Assembly (NCBI GenBank): GCA_003240625.1
Contig: QFMX01000004.1
Location: 124,001-188,000, forward strand
Direction of reading: 5' to 3'
DNA: 64,000 nt
Source: Sphingomonas taxi
GTDB lineage: Bacteria; Pseudomonadota; Alphaproteobacteria; Sphingomonadales; Sphingomonadaceae
Part shown: in pieces, positions 53,357-63,682 of the stretch
How positions within the stretch are numbered: the stretch's first letter is position 1
Layout: each line of letters opens with the position of its first letter
Notes under the pieces: model-generated
Told to the model about the DNA's origin: nothing
The model's input: only the letters and a program-made list of their open reading frames with translations
The model's database searches: none
Translations under genes and position numbers: made by a program

Positions 53357-54577
53357 ATGCAGACCTCGCCGCTCGCCTTGCCCTTCCCCGCCGCCCCTTC
53401 GATCGACGGAGTCGCGCTGCATGTCGCGCGCGCGGCGTACAAGAATTGGGACCGGTGCGACCTGACGTTCGTGACGCTGGAACCGGGAACGGTGGTGGCG
53501 GGGGTGCTGACGCAGAGCAAATGTCCTTCGCCCGAAGTGGAATGGTGCCGTGCGGCGCTGACGCTGGGTCAGGCGCGCGCGCTGGTCGTGAATGCCGGCA
53601 ATTCGAACGCGTTCACCGGCTCGCGCGGGCGTGCGGCGGTCGAGGCGATCGCGGCGCGGACGGCGGCGCATCTCGGGTGCCAGCCTTCGGACGTTTTCGT
53701 CGCCTCGACCGGGGTGATCGGGGTGCCTTTGCCGATCGACAAGGCCGAAGCTGGGCTGGACGCTGCCTTCACCGCCGAGCCATGCGGCTGGGAGGACGCC
53801 GCCGCGACGATCATGACGACCGACACCTTCACCAAGGGCGCGGTGACGACGGCGGTGATCGGCGATCGCACCGTGACGCTGGTGGGGATCATCAAGGGTT
53901 CGGGGATGATCGCGCCGGACATGGCGACGATGCTCGGGTTCATCTTCACCGATGCCGCGGTCGAGCCCGAGTTCCTGCAGGCCGCGCTGTCGAAGGCGAA
54001 CGCGCCGAGCTTCTCGTGCATCACCGTCGACAGCGATACCTCGACCAGCGACACGGTGCTGGCGTTCGCGACCGGCAAGGCGGGCAACGCGACGCTTGCG
54101 GACGACGACAGTGTAGGCGCGGATGCGTTTCGCGCGGCACTATCGGATCTGTGCCACCAGCTCGCGATGCTCGTCGTTCGCGACGGCGAAGGCGCGCAGA
54201 AGTTGATCGAAATTCAGGTGACCGGTGCGGAGAGTGACCGCAGCGCACACCGCATCGCGATGAGCATCGCCAACTCGCCGCTCGTGAAGACTGCAATCGC
54301 CGGCGAGGACGCGAACTGGGGGCGGGTCGTCATGGCGGTCGGCAAGGCCGGCGAACCCGCGGACCGCGATACGCTGTCGATCCGCTTTGGGAACACGCAG
54401 GTTGCCGAGGGGGGCTTGGCGCAGAGCGGATATGACGAAGCGCCGGTGGCGGCGCATCTTAAAGGTCAGGAAATCGAGATCGGCGTCGATCTGGCGCTAG
54501 GCGAAGGTCGGGCCACGGTTTGGACCTGCGACCTTACGCATGGCTATATCTCGATCAACGCGGATTATCGGAGCTGA
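53357..54577 (+). CDS. argJ: Bifunctional glutamate N-acetyltransferase / amino-acid acetyltransferase ArgJ
   Basis: A 406-aa ArgJ. It is cleaved in the motif KGSGMIAPDMATMLGFIFTD before the Thr of ATML to give two chains. Other conserved parts are VVNAGNSNAFTG and the C-terminal DLTHGYISINADYRS. It transfers acetyl groups in arginine synthesis. The start MQTSPLALPFPAAPSIDGVA fits; longer frames overlap the TonB-domain gene. Confidence 0.95.
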   Translation: MQTSPLALPFPAAPSIDGVALHVARAAYKNWDRCDLTFVTLEPGTVVAGVLTQSKCPSPEVEWCRAALTLGQARALVVNAGNSNAFTGSRGRAAVEAIAARTAAHLGCQPSDVFVASTGVIGVPLPIDKAEAGLDAAFTAEPCGWEDAAATIMTTDTFTKGAVTTAVIGDRTVTLVGIIKGSGMIAPDMATMLGFIFTDAAVEPEFLQAALSKANAPSFSCITVDSDTSTSDTVLAFATGKAGNATLADDDSVGADAFRAALSDLCHQLAMLVVRDGEGAQKLIEIQVTGAESDRSAHRIAMSIANSPLVKTAIAGEDANWGRVVMAVGKAGEPADRDTLSIRFGNTQVAEGGLAQSGYDEAPVAAHLKGQEIEIGVDLALGEGRATVWTCDLTHGYISINADYRS

Positions 54578-54589
54578 TACCCCTAACGC

Positions 54590-54617
54590 CGTCATCCCAG
54601 CTTTTGCCGAGATGACG
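54590..54617. other. Short inverted repeat between argJ and trxA
   Basis: CGTCATC (54590-54596) pairs with GATGACG (54611-54617) around a 14-base loop. It lies between convergent argJ and trxA. There is no T run, so it is not a clear terminator; it may be a half of a dispersed repeat. Confidence 0.4.
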
Positions 54618-54629
54618 AGGGAGGTTAGG

Positions 54630-54953
54630 TTACGCCAGCTCGCCCTCGAGCCAGGCCTTCAAGCGGCCCTTGGGCTCCGCGCCGACCTTGGTTGCCGCGG
54701 GTGCGCCGCCCTTGAACAGGATCATCGTCGGGATGCCGCGGACGCCGTACTTGCCCGGCGCGTCGGGGTTCTCGTCGATGTTGAGCTTGGCGATCGTCAC
54801 CTTCTCGCCCAGTTCCTCGGAGATCTCCTCCAGCGACGGTCCGATCATCTTGCACGGGCCGCACCATTCCGCCCAGAAATCGACGAGCACGGGGCCGTCT
54901 GCGTTGAGAACGTCCGCATCGAAGCTGGCATCGGTGATCTGCTTGGTCGCCAT
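54630..54953 (-). CDS. trxA: Thioredoxin
   Basis: A 107-aa thioredoxin with the active site FWAEWCGPCKMIGPSLEEIS and the cis-Pro loop RGIPTMILFKGG. It reduces disulfides in the cytoplasm. It lies just downstream of addA, the usual alphaproteobacterial order. Confidence 0.97.
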   Translation of the reverse strand: MATKQITDASFDADVLNADGPVLVDFWAEWCGPCKMIGPSLEEISEELGEKVTIAKLNIDENPDAPGKYGVRGIPTMILFKGGAPAATKVGAEPKGRLKAWLEGELA

Positions 54954-55017
54954 CGTGAATTCTCCTTGGTTGTACGTAATCTAGGGGTGCGGTGACGCAG
55001 GCTCAACCACCGGGGGG

Positions 55018-58000
55018 CTAGCTTTGCTCCGCGGGCCGATAGTGCGGCTTGTTCGCGGCCAGCGTCTCGGCGCCGAGTACGATCAGGCGTGGTCCTGCCG
55101 TGTACAGCAAGGCTGCCTGGACCGAGCGGCCCGGGAAGATCACGGCTAAGGCTTCGGCATAGGCGGACATCTGTTTCAGATGATAGTTGGGCACGTCGTC
55201 GAGGCCGCTCGGCGCGCGGCGGCCGGTCTTGAAGTCGACGACCCGGACCCGGTCCGCCTCGATCAGCAGGCGATCGACCGTTCCCGACACGACGAGACCG
55301 TTCGCGAGAGTTGCCGCGATCGGGGCTTCGGCGAGCGTGTCCGCGCCGAACAGCTCAGCGAAGCGCGGATCGTCGAGCACGGCAACGACGCTCCGAACGA
55401 TCTCGGCCCGCGCTGCGGCATTGTCGACGCCGCCGGCCTTTGCCAGCCAGCGATCCGCTGCCGTCGCGCGGTCGGCGGCAGCAACCGCCGGTAAACGCTC
55501 GAACAACGCATGGATCAGCCGGCCGCGCTCCGCCGCGACTCGCATTGGCGGCGTCGGCGGCGGATCGGACACGGCGTCGTCACCCAGGGCAGAGGGTGAC
55601 AGCGGACGAGGCGGACGCGCCTCGACCGGTGCGGGTTCATGCGCCCAGGCTGGTAGGTGCGCGTTCTCAACCTCCCGGATCGAGGCCGCAGGTTTGGCGA
55701 CTACCGCGGGCTGAGGCTCGGCCCCGGCGAAGGTCCGCGCGCCCTCACCTACCGGCACCTCAAGCGCCGTCAGCGCCCGATCGGCCGCGGCGTACCAGCT
55801 ATTCTCCGGCGGCACCCCCTTCGCGCGAGGCCCGAGCGCACCGGCGATCACCAGCCGCTCTTCGGCGCGCGTCGCGGCGACGTAGAACAGCCGCCAATGC
55901 TCCTCCAGTTCGCGTTGCTCGGATGCCGACACGACCGCATCGAGTGGCCCGCCACGTTCGCTCGACCGCGGACGAAACACCGGGATCGGCGCAGCGCCGG
56001 GTTCGGGCGCCCATTTGAGGATCGAGCGCGGTGCCGCCGACGGGTCCGCGGTCGCATCCGCCAGAATGACGAGCGGCGCCTGCAACCCCTTTGCCCCGTG
56101 CGCGGTCATCACGCGGACCGCATCGAGGGGGGCGGATGGGTCGCGTACGATCTCCACATCGCCGCGGTCGAACCAGTCGAGGAAGCGCTGCAACGACGGC
56201 GTGGTTGTGCTCTCGAAGGTCAGCGCGGCGTTGAGCAGTTCCTCGATCGGATCGCGTGCTTCGGTGCCAAGGCGGCGGATCAGCTTTCGTCGGCCATCGA
56301 GCGGCCCTGACAGCAGTTCCTCCAGGAACTGGTAGGGCGTGGCGATGTCCGCGCGCGCGAGCATCGCCAGCAACGGGGCGAGTCTTGTCGCGGGTTGCGT
56401 ACGTTGCAGGTGCCGCCACAATGGGCCGGCCTCGCGCGGTGCGGCCTCCATCAACTCGTCCTGCGTCCAGCCGATCAGCGGGGACACGAGCAGTGCGGCG
56501 ACGCTCAAGTCGTCCTCGGGCTGCAAAACGAAGCGGATCGTCGCGAGCAGATCCTGCACCGCGAGCGGGGCATTCAGCCGCAGGCGATCGACCCCCGCCA
56601 CGGGCACGCCCTCGGCATAGAGCCGCGCGACGATCAGCGAGGCGAGATCGCCGCGCCGCTTGACGAGGATCATCACGTCTTCGGGCCGCAGCCGCCGCCC
56701 CTTGCTCTCCAGCATCAAGCCGGTCTCGGGCGCGAGCCAGCCCTTCACCGCGCGCGCGATATCGCTGGCGAGCTTGCGCACCGCGTCGTCGACCCAGCCT
56801 TCCTCGTCATCCTCGCTGCCGCCTGCCGATACCGGCGGCCACAGTGTCACCGTGCCCGGCCCGGCGACCTCGCTCGCGTGACGCTCGACCTCGCCGGCGA
56901 TCCCGAGCCCCGGTTCGCCGATCGCGTCGATCGCCGCATCGACGAACTCCAGCACGGTCTTCGTCGATCGGAATGAGTGGCGGAGCGACAGCCGCGCCAA
57001 GGGGAGCCCGCGCTCCTCCTCGGGCCAGTCGTCGTCACCTTCGGCTTCGCTCGCACGGCCACCGAAATACTGCTCCGCCGCCTGGAAATTCAGCGGATCG
57101 GTACCCTGGAACCCGAAGATCGCCTGCTTGTAGTCGCCGACCGTGAACAGCGTCCGCGTCGACGGCGCATAGATGCCGCGGCCGACGAAGAACTCGTCCG
57201 CCAGCGCGCGCACGATCCGCCACTGGTGCCCGTTGGTGTCCTGCGCCTCGTCGATCAGCAGGTGCTCGGTCGCCTGGTCAAGCTTGTAGCGGACCCACTC
57301 GCCGATCCCCGGCTGGTCGAGCAGCGCCACCGTCGTCGCGATCAAATCGTCGAAATCGACCGCGCCCGCGCGCCGCTTGGCGAGGGCGTAGGCGCGAGCA
57401 TAATCGCGCCCGACCTCGAGCTCGTCGGCAAGCAGGTCGCAATAAGTCGCACGCTGGACCATCGACAGGACGTCGGTGCAGGCCTCACCTAGGTCGCGTG
57501 CGAGGATTTCGTAGTCGGGTTCGGCATCGATCAGCTTCTTCGACGCTTTGCGCTGCGTGCCCGTGCCGGTCAGCACGACGCTGGCTAGATCGGACAAGCT
57601 CGCGGCGCGGTCTTCGGAGTCGAGCCAGCGCTGCACGGTCGCCGCGGCGGCCTGGCCTGTTGCGGTCCCCCAGGCCCGATTGGCGGCAGCGATCCGCGCG
57701 ATCGCGTCGAGGTCTAGCGCGTCGCACCATTCCGCGATCGCCTCGTCGATATCGCCGGAAGGCAACCCGAGTTCGCGCCGGAGCCAGGGCTGGATACCGA
57801 CGGGCAGAGCCTCCAGTGCCGGCAGCGCACGGGCACAGGCGAGCAGGAACGCCTCCGCACCGCCCTCGCCCATCCGCAGCGACAGCCGCCCGACGATCTC
57901 GACCGGACGCTCGCGGCCCTCGCGTTCGGCGTCCGAAAGCATCGTCGCCAGCGCTTCGCGCGCGAGCCCCGCCTCTTCGCGCGCCTCCAGCGGCCGGAAC

Positions 58001-58449
58001 CCCGGCGTCAGCCCGGCCTCGACCGGGAACGCCGCCAGCAACCCCTGGCAGAATCCGTGGATCGTCTGGATGCGCAGGCCCCCGCCCGGCGCGTCGAGTA
58101 CCTTGGCGAACAAGGTGCGCGCCCGATCCTGCAGCGCCTGTACCGGGCTTTCTCCTAGAGCGATGAGGTCCGCCGCCAGCGCCGGGGCGGGCATGCGCAC
58201 CCATGCGGCGAGGCGTCCGTTGATGCGCTGCGCCATCTCCGCCGCGCCTGCCTTGGTGAAGGTCAGGCAGAGGATCGCGCCGGGATCGACACCGCGCAAC
58301 AGCAGCCGGAACACGCGCGCCGCCAGCACTTGCGTCTTGCCCGTACCCGCCGACGCGGACAGCCAGACGTGCGACGCGGGGTTGCTCGCATCGGCCTGCG
58401 CACCCCTCAGCCGGGGCAGCGTGGCGAGCGCGTCACCGCTCACGGCCAT
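55018..58449 (-). CDS. addA: Double-strand break repair helicase-nuclease AddA
   Basis: A 1143-aa UvrD-like helicase with a C-terminal nuclease. Walker A is SASAGTGKTQVLAARVF, helicase motif II lies in LLIDEAQDTNGHQWRIV, and MTAHGAKGLQAPLVIL is motif V-like. The PD-(D/E)XK nuclease motif is VRVVDFKTGR. It processes DNA ends with AddB for recombination. Its ATG overlaps addB by 17 bases. Confidence 0.95.
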   Translation of the reverse strand: MAVSGDALATLPRLRGAQADASNPASHVWLSASAGTGKTQVLAARVFRLLLRGVDPGAILCLTFTKAGAAEMAQRINGRLAAWVRMPAPALAADLIALGESPVQALQDRARTLFAKVLDAPGGGLRIQTIHGFCQGLLAAFPVEAGLTPGFRPLEAREEAGLAREALATMLSDAEREGRERPVEIVGRLSLRMGEGGAEAFLLACARALPALEALPVGIQPWLRRELGLPSGDIDEAIAEWCDALDLDAIARIAAANRAWGTATGQAAAATVQRWLDSEDRAASLSDLASVVLTGTGTQRKASKKLIDAEPDYEILARDLGEACTDVLSMVQRATYCDLLADELEVGRDYARAYALAKRRAGAVDFDDLIATTVALLDQPGIGEWVRYKLDQATEHLLIDEAQDTNGHQWRIVRALADEFFVGRGIYAPSTRTLFTVGDYKQAIFGFQGTDPLNFQAAEQYFGGRASEAEGDDDWPEEERGLPLARLSLRHSFRSTKTVLEFVDAAIDAIGEPGLGIAGEVERHASEVAGPGTVTLWPPVSAGGSEDDEEGWVDDAVRKLASDIARAVKGWLAPETGLMLESKGRRLRPEDVMILVKRRGDLASLIVARLYAEGVPVAGVDRLRLNAPLAVQDLLATIRFVLQPEDDLSVAALLVSPLIGWTQDELMEAAPREAGPLWRHLQRTQPATRLAPLLAMLARADIATPYQFLEELLSGPLDGRRKLIRRLGTEARDPIEELLNAALTFESTTTPSLQRFLDWFDRGDVEIVRDPSAPLDAVRVMTAHGAKGLQAPLVILADATADPSAAPRSILKWAPEPGAAPIPVFRPRSSERGGPLDAVVSASEQRELEEHWRLFYVAATRAEERLVIAGALGPRAKGVPPENSWYAAADRALTALEVPVGEGARTFAGAEPQPAVVAKPAASIREVENAHLPAWAHEPAPVEARPPRPLSPSALGDDAVSDPPPTPPMRVAAERGRLIHALFERLPAVAAADRATAADRWLAKAGGVDNAAARAEIVRSVVAVLDDPRFAELFGADTLAEAPIAATLANGLVVSGTVDRLLIEADRVRVVDFKTGRRAPSGLDDVPNYHLKQMSAYAEALAVIFPGRSVQAALLYTAGPRLIVLGAETLAANKPHYRPAEQS

Positions 58450-61393
58450 ACCATTCGTCGCGGCGCATCAACTGGTCGTACTCGGCATAGGGGGCGTATT
58501 CGGGGACGAGTTTCGCGGTGAATGCGGCGTTGCCGGTCAGCCATTCGCCGACGACTTCGGTGAAATTGTGCGCGGCGATCGCGGTGAACTCGGTGGTCGG
58601 TATCTTGTCGCGCTTGCCCTCGGGATCGACCGGGCTCTCGATATAGCCGAACGCGTCGCGCTTCTTGCCGAGCGACCAATATTCGAACGCGCCTGCGGTG
58701 CCGGAGACGTCGGGGAAGCCGCCGCGCTCGGCGATCAGGCCTAGCAGCCCGAGTTGCAGGCTGTAGCCGGCGCGGACCGCGGTCGGCGACGGCGGCTTGC
58801 CGGTCTTGTAGTCGATCACCGCGAGGCGCCCGTCGGGCAGCTTGTCGATGCGGTCATAGCGGCCCGACAGGGTGATGCCGGCGATCTCGATCTTGCCCTT
58901 GCCCTCGGCGCCGGCGACGGTGCGACCATCCTCGCCCTGCGCGACGATCGCGCCGGCGATCCAGTCGATCGCCTCAAGCAGGCGCGGCCGCCACAGCGCG
59001 CGCATCATCGGATGGGTGCGCTCGTCGTCGAGCATCGCCTTCGCACGCTGCCGTAGCGTATCGACGGTGCAGTTGTCCTGCTTCCACCATTGCTCGAGGA
59101 TGTCGTGCACCGCGATCCCGCGCCACGCCGCGCTGGGGTCGGCATCGACCGGATCGAGCGGCATCAACCCGAGCACGCGGCGTGCGTAGAAGGCGTAGGG
59201 GTCGGCCTTCAGGCGATCGACCTCGGTGACGGAAATCACTTTAGGACGCAGTATGGCAGGTGGCGAAGGCGCGGGCCGATCCGCCGGGAGATGCTCGCCC
59301 GGATCGTCGAGCGCTCGGGTCCAGCCTTCAAGGGCGAAGGCCCGCTCGAACCGGTCGCCCGCAAGCGCCTGCAAACGCAGCCACAACCGGGACGCCAGCG
59401 CGGGCGACTTCGCATCCCGCCGCGCCCGCGTGACGACCGCGCGCGGGGCTCCCAACGCCTGCGCAAAATCATGCGCTGCCGTGCCGACACGCCGCTCAAG
59501 ACCCGGCAGGCCAAGCTCCATACGAATGCGGGGTGCGAGCCAAGGATCAGGCGCCGGCCGGCCCGGCCACACGCCTTCGTTCAGCCCGCCCAGCACCATC
59601 ACGTCGGCAGTCTGCAACCGCGCCTCGATCAGGCCGTAGATCGCAAGCCGCGGATGCCCGCCCGGCGCCGGCCGCACCGCGACCTCGTCGAGCAAGGTCC
59701 GCAACAATTGCGGCAATTCGCGCGGATCGATCCTCGGCGGACCGGCGGGTGCCTCGGCTTCGAGGTCGGCGAGGAACTCCGCTGCGGCACGGCCTGCGAG
59801 CCCCGACCAGAGATGGTCGCCGCACAGTGTCTGCGCCGTCTCGCGCAGGCAGGCGAGCACTGACGCCAACGGCTGCGGCCCCTGATCGAATGCGCCTGCG
59901 AGCGGCGTCAGCAACGGATGAACGTCAGCCCACCACGTCGCGGCCGTACCCTTGCGCTCCTCCAGATGGCCGGCGATCCCGTCGAGCCCCGCCGCCGGTC
60001 GTGGTCCGCGCAACCGTCGGTCGAGCGCGCGCGCGCCATCTAGCCACAGCAAGCGATCCTCGCCGGAGCGCACCAGCGGATGCTTAAGCAACGCCAGCAG
60101 CGCGAGCGGCGAGAAGCGCTGCGCCGCTGCCTCGGCCAGCGCGAGCAACAAAGTCCCCGGCGGCAGGATCGAAAGAGGCCGCCCCGCGCTGTCGTCGATC
60201 CCGATGCCCCAGCGTCCGAGATGCGCCGCCACTCGCCGCGCCAAAGCTCGATCCGGCGTAACGAGTGCGGCCGTACGCTCGGGCACTTCCAGTGCCTCGC
60301 GAAGGACGAGCGCGATCGCCTGCGCCTCCTCCGCCGGGGTCGCGAGTTCGGCAGCGGTCACGCCCTTCAGGCGACGATCCTCAGCCGCGATCTGCGTCCA
60401 CTTACCGGTGAAATCCGCCGGTGCTAGCGCGTTGGCGATTGCCCGGCCGCGGGCGGCATCGGCGTCGTGCCCGCCGCCTTCGCGCCACGTCTGTACCTCG
60501 CCGCGCGCGACGCCCATGCGCAGGAGCATCAGCTTGGCATCGAACTGCGGATGCGTCTCGATCGACCGCCGCATGAGCCCGGTCACCGGGTGCGGATCAT
60601 GCGGCCCGAGCGCATCCCATTCCTCGTCCGGCAGCGCCAGGTCGAGCCCGGCGAACACCACCATGCCCTGCGGCATGTCGGCGATGCACCGGAGCAGCCG
60701 CGCGACGGCGGGTGCGGAATCGGTCACGCCTGCCGCGCAGACGATCCCGGCCGGCGGCGCGTTCCGCCAGCGTTGGGCGAGCCGGTCGAGCAACGCCGAG
60801 CGCCGCGTCGCCGCATCGATCCGCTCCAGCCGCGCGAGTTCGCCTGGCCAGCGTTGCAGCACGATCTCGAACGTCGCCAGCGCACGCCGCCAGTGCTCGG
60901 TCAGCTCCGGCCCAAGCTCGATATCACGCAACTTGGTTGGCGGAACCTCCTCGACCAGCAGTTGATCGAGCGTCCGCGCCAGTTCTCCCGCCAGTCGCAC
61001 CGCCTCCGCCGCATCGACCGGATGGCCTTCGCGCGCCCGCTCTTCCGACACCAGCCGCGCCAGAATCATCCGTCGCTGATACGGCGGCACCGCGGGTAGC
61101 GGCGGATCGATGTCGTCCGCCGGATCGAGTGCCGCACCGACCGCCTCGCCCATCTCCGGATTGCCCAGCGCCACCAGCCGCGGCAACACCAGCCCACCTC
61201 CGCTCGCGCGCACGAACGCCTCGGTCACCGCCTTCACCGCGCGGTTGTTCGGCAGCACGACGAGCGCGCGGGCGAGCGCCAGCGGATCGCGTCCCGCCTG
61301 CCGCGTCAGCCCGGCGACGAGCGCATCCGCAAACGCGCGGTGCGCGGGGATCGTGTATAGCGTCGGACGACCCGCCGTGGCGACGTCAGCCAT
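58433..61393 (-). CDS. addB: Double-strand break repair protein AddB (alphaproteobacterial type)
   Basis: A 986-aa AddB. The N-terminus (YTIPAHRAFADALVAGL) has lost the Walker A motif, as in the alphaproteobacterial form. The C-terminal nuclease domain has GRLAVIDYKTGKPP. It pairs with AddA. The ATG overlaps the murU stop by eight bases. Confidence 0.95.
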   Translation of the reverse strand: MADVATAGRPTLYTIPAHRAFADALVAGLTRQAGRDPLALARALVVLPNNRAVKAVTEAFVRASGGGLVLPRLVALGNPEMGEAVGAALDPADDIDPPLPAVPPYQRRMILARLVSEERAREGHPVDAAEAVRLAGELARTLDQLLVEEVPPTKLRDIELGPELTEHWRRALATFEIVLQRWPGELARLERIDAATRRSALLDRLAQRWRNAPPAGIVCAAGVTDSAPAVARLLRCIADMPQGMVVFAGLDLALPDEEWDALGPHDPHPVTGLMRRSIETHPQFDAKLMLLRMGVARGEVQTWREGGGHDADAARGRAIANALAPADFTGKWTQIAAEDRRLKGVTAAELATPAEEAQAIALVLREALEVPERTAALVTPDRALARRVAAHLGRWGIGIDDSAGRPLSILPPGTLLLALAEAAAQRFSPLALLALLKHPLVRSGEDRLLWLDGARALDRRLRGPRPAAGLDGIAGHLEERKGTAATWWADVHPLLTPLAGAFDQGPQPLASVLACLRETAQTLCGDHLWSGLAGRAAAEFLADLEAEAPAGPPRIDPRELPQLLRTLLDEVAVRPAPGGHPRLAIYGLIEARLQTADVMVLGGLNEGVWPGRPAPDPWLAPRIRMELGLPGLERRVGTAAHDFAQALGAPRAVVTRARRDAKSPALASRLWLRLQALAGDRFERAFALEGWTRALDDPGEHLPADRPAPSPPAILRPKVISVTEVDRLKADPYAFYARRVLGLMPLDPVDADPSAAWRGIAVHDILEQWWKQDNCTVDTLRQRAKAMLDDERTHPMMRALWRPRLLEAIDWIAGAIVAQGEDGRTVAGAEGKGKIEIAGITLSGRYDRIDKLPDGRLAVIDYKTGKPPSPTAVRAGYSLQLGLLGLIAERGGFPDVSGTAGAFEYWSLGKKRDAFGYIESPVDPEGKRDKIPTTEFTAIAAHNFTEVVGEWLTGNAAFTAKLVPEYAPYAEYDQLMRRDEWYGRER

Positions 61394-62141
61394 CCGCGAG
61401 GATCGCCTCGGTCCGGGGAATCGCGGCGGGCGTGCCGACGTCGAACCACAGGCCCTGATGGACCTGGCCGTAAGCGCGGCCCGCCGCGATCGCACGGTCC
61501 CAGAAGATGTTGGTCGAGAACGGCCCCTCCGGCCAGTCCGCGATCAGCCGCGGGTGGAGGATCTGGATGCCGGTATAGGCGAACGGTGCGAGCCGGCCGG
61601 ACTTGCGTCGCCCGCTGATCCGGCCATCGGCGGCGAGGTAGAAATCGCCCGGCCCGCCGTGATTATGTGCACGCGCGAGCGGCACCATCAGCAACAGCGC
61701 ATCCATCTTCGCGTCGTCCCAGCGCGACGCGAGCAGCTTGATCGCATCGACCGGCCCGTCGATCCAGAGGTTGTCGCTGTTGACCACCAGCACCGGCGCA
61801 TCCCCGAGCAGATGCCGCGCCTGGACGAGCCCGCCGCCCGTCTCCATGAGCATTTTCCGCTCGTCGGAGATCACTACGTCGATCCCCGCGAACCGGTCGG
61901 TGACATGCGCCTCCAGCGTGTCCGCGAGATAATGCACGTTGACCACCGCGCGCTTGATCCCGGCCGCCTGCAACCGCTCGAAGACGTGATCGATCAACGG
62001 CTTGCCAGCGACCTGCACCAGCGGTTTGGGTCGTGTCGCGGTCAGCGGCCGCATCCGCTTGCCAAGGCCCGCCGCCATCACCATCGCCGTCTCGGGCACC
62101 GTGCCGCGCGGGATGGGGCGGATCGTCTGCTGGCGGGTCAT
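61386..62141 (-). CDS. murU: N-acetylmuramate alpha-1-phosphate uridylyltransferase MurU
   Basis: A 251-aa nucleotidyltransferase. The signature MVMAAGLGKRMRPLTATRPK starts the domain, and VVNSDNLWIDGP holds the metal-binding Asp. With AmgK it converts recycled MurNAc to UDP-MurNAc, bypassing de novo synthesis. The ATG overlaps the amgK stop (ATGA). Confidence 0.9.
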   Translation of the reverse strand: MTRQQTIRPIPRGTVPETAMVMAAGLGKRMRPLTATRPKPLVQVAGKPLIDHVFERLQAAGIKRAVVNVHYLADTLEAHVTDRFAGIDVVISDERKMLMETGGGLVQARHLLGDAPVLVVNSDNLWIDGPVDAIKLLASRWDDAKMDALLLMVPLARAHNHGGPGDFYLAADGRISGRRKSGRLAPFAYTGIQILHPRLIADWPEGPFSTNIFWDRAIAAGRAYGQVHQGLWFDVGTPAAIPRTEAILADG

Positions 62142-63118
62142 GCGCGCAACGCCAACGGGTCGCCGCGCAGATCGGCGGGGACGTTCGCGTCGAACCACGC
62201 CGCGACCGGCGCCATCACCGGTTGTGCGAGGTCGCGCTCCAGATACGTCCAGACGCGCGGGCACATCGTCGGATAATACGGCTTGCCATCGCGCTGCCAC
62301 AGCCGCGTGAAGATGCCTAGGATCTTGGCATTCCGCTGCGCGCCGAGCACGTGATATGCGTTCATGAAGGCCTCGTCCGCGTCCGCCGCTGCGCGATATC
62401 GTTCCAGCATCGCGGCCTCGACTGTCGGATCGACCGTCCGCCGCGCGTCCTGCAACAGCGAGACGAGGTCATAGGCCGGGTGCCCTGCAAGCGCGTCCTG
62501 GAAATCGAGCAGGCCGAGCGAGCGCTTGGGTCCGACCAGCATCAGATTCTCGGCATGATAATCGCGCAGCACCGTGACCGGCGTTTCGGCGATGGCATGG
62601 TCGAACACCGACTCCCACGCCGCGTCCCAGCCGGGCAAATCGGGCTCGATCCCGACCGCCGGGCAATACCATTCGACGAACAACCCCGCCTCGCGCCTGA
62701 GCACCGCGCGGTCGTACGGCGGAACGGGTGCCGCCGGATGGCCGCGTAACCGCACGAGCAGGTCGATCGCCGGCGCATAGAGCGACAGTTCGTCGGCGCG
62801 CGCTGCGTCGACCGCCTCGCGCAACCGGTCATCGCCGAAATCCTCGATCAGCACGAGGCCCTGGTCGAGATCGCACGCGAGGATCGCCGGTGCCGCGAAG
62901 TCGCGCTCGACCAGCCATTCGGCGATGGCGATGAACGGTCGCGGGTCCTCGTGCGGCGGCGGTGCGTCCATGAGAATGGCTTGGCGCTCCCCCTCTTCGG
63001 CGCCCGCAATCGCCCGGAAATAGCGCCGGAACGACGCGTCGCCGGCGACCGGGAGGATCTGCGCCCCACCCCAGCCATGTGCGTCGAGAAAAGCGGCGGC
63101 GCCGGGCGGCGGGGTCAT
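62138..63118 (-). CDS. amgK: N-acetylmuramate/N-acetylglucosamine kinase AmgK
   Basis: A 326-aa aminoglycoside-phosphotransferase-fold kinase. AGDASFRRYFR is the glycine-loop equivalent, VLRDYHAENLML the catalytic loop, and LGLLDFQDALAGHPAYDL the metal loop. It phosphorylates MurNAc/GlcNAc at the anomeric position in peptidoglycan recycling. The ATG at 63118 overlaps the tsaE stop (ATGA); an ATG three codons earlier (63127) is also possible. Confidence 0.9.
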   Translation of the reverse strand: MTPPPGAAAFLDAHGWGGAQILPVAGDASFRRYFRAIAGAEEGERQAILMDAPPPHEDPRPFIAIAEWLVERDFAAPAILACDLDQGLVLIEDFGDDRLREAVDAARADELSLYAPAIDLLVRLRGHPAAPVPPYDRAVLRREAGLFVEWYCPAVGIEPDLPGWDAAWESVFDHAIAETPVTVLRDYHAENLMLVGPKRSLGLLDFQDALAGHPAYDLVSLLQDARRTVDPTVEAAMLERYRAAADADEAFMNAYHVLGAQRNAKILGIFTRLWQRDGKPYYPTMCPRVWTYLERDLAQPVMAPVAAWFDANVPADLRGDPLALRA

Positions 63119-63564
63119 GTCGGCCATCGCGACCTCCAAGCTTCCGGCACCTCGACTGTCAAGCTGCGCGTGCCGTCCGGCTCGATCGTCAGGCTCAAGC
63201 GAAGCGCATCTGGCCAGTGATCGGGGCCGGCGCGCTCGGGCCATTCGACCAGCAGCAGCGAATCATAGCGCGCGTCGTCGAGCGCGAGTTCCTCGATCTC
63301 GGCGAGGTCGTCGATGCGGTAGAGGTCGACGTGCAGGACCGGGAAACGCACTTCGGGCGGCTCATAGGGCTGGACGATCGCGAAGCTCGGGGACGGCGCC
63401 TCGCCGGCGAGCCCAAGCGCGGCGAGTAGCCCGCGCGCGACGCTGGTCTTGCCGGCCCCGAGCGTGCCTTCGAGGGTGATCACGTCGCCGGGCTGGACGT
63501 GGGTGGCGAGCATAGCGCCGAACGCCTCGGTAGCTTGCGGATCGGGTAAGCTGATCACGCGCAT
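63115..63564 (-). CDS. tsaE: tRNA threonylcarbamoyladenosine synthesis ATPase TsaE
   Basis: A 149-aa P-loop protein with Walker A EGTLGAGKTSVARGLL and the conserved SPSFAIVQPYE and HVDLYRIDD. With TsaB and TsaD it makes t6A in tRNAs. The gene starts the coupled tsaE-amgK-murU-addB-addA group. Confidence 0.94.
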   Translation of the reverse strand: MRVISLPDPQATEAFGAMLATHVQPGDVITLEGTLGAGKTSVARGLLAALGLAGEAPSPSFAIVQPYEPPEVRFPVLHVDLYRIDDLAEIEELALDDARYDSLLLVEWPERAGPDHWPDALRLSLTIEPDGTRSLTVEVPEAWRSRWPT

Positions 63565-63567
63565 AAG

Positions 63568-63665
63568 CTCTCTCCCCCTCGGGGAGAGGGTTGGGTGAGG
63601 GGCTGATCCAGGTGGTGCACTGCCTGGCAGCCCCTCACCCCAGCTCTCTCCCCAGAGGGGAGAGG
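63568..63665. repeat. Inverted REP-like doublet, copy 4 (family A)
   Basis: Left arm 63568-63602 (CTCTCTCCCCCTCGGGGAGA and GGGTTGGGTGAGGGG) and right arm 63631-63665 are near-perfect inverted copies. It separates the sensor kinase gene from tsaE. Confidence 0.9.
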
Positions 63666-63682
63666 GCGTATATTCAAAACCC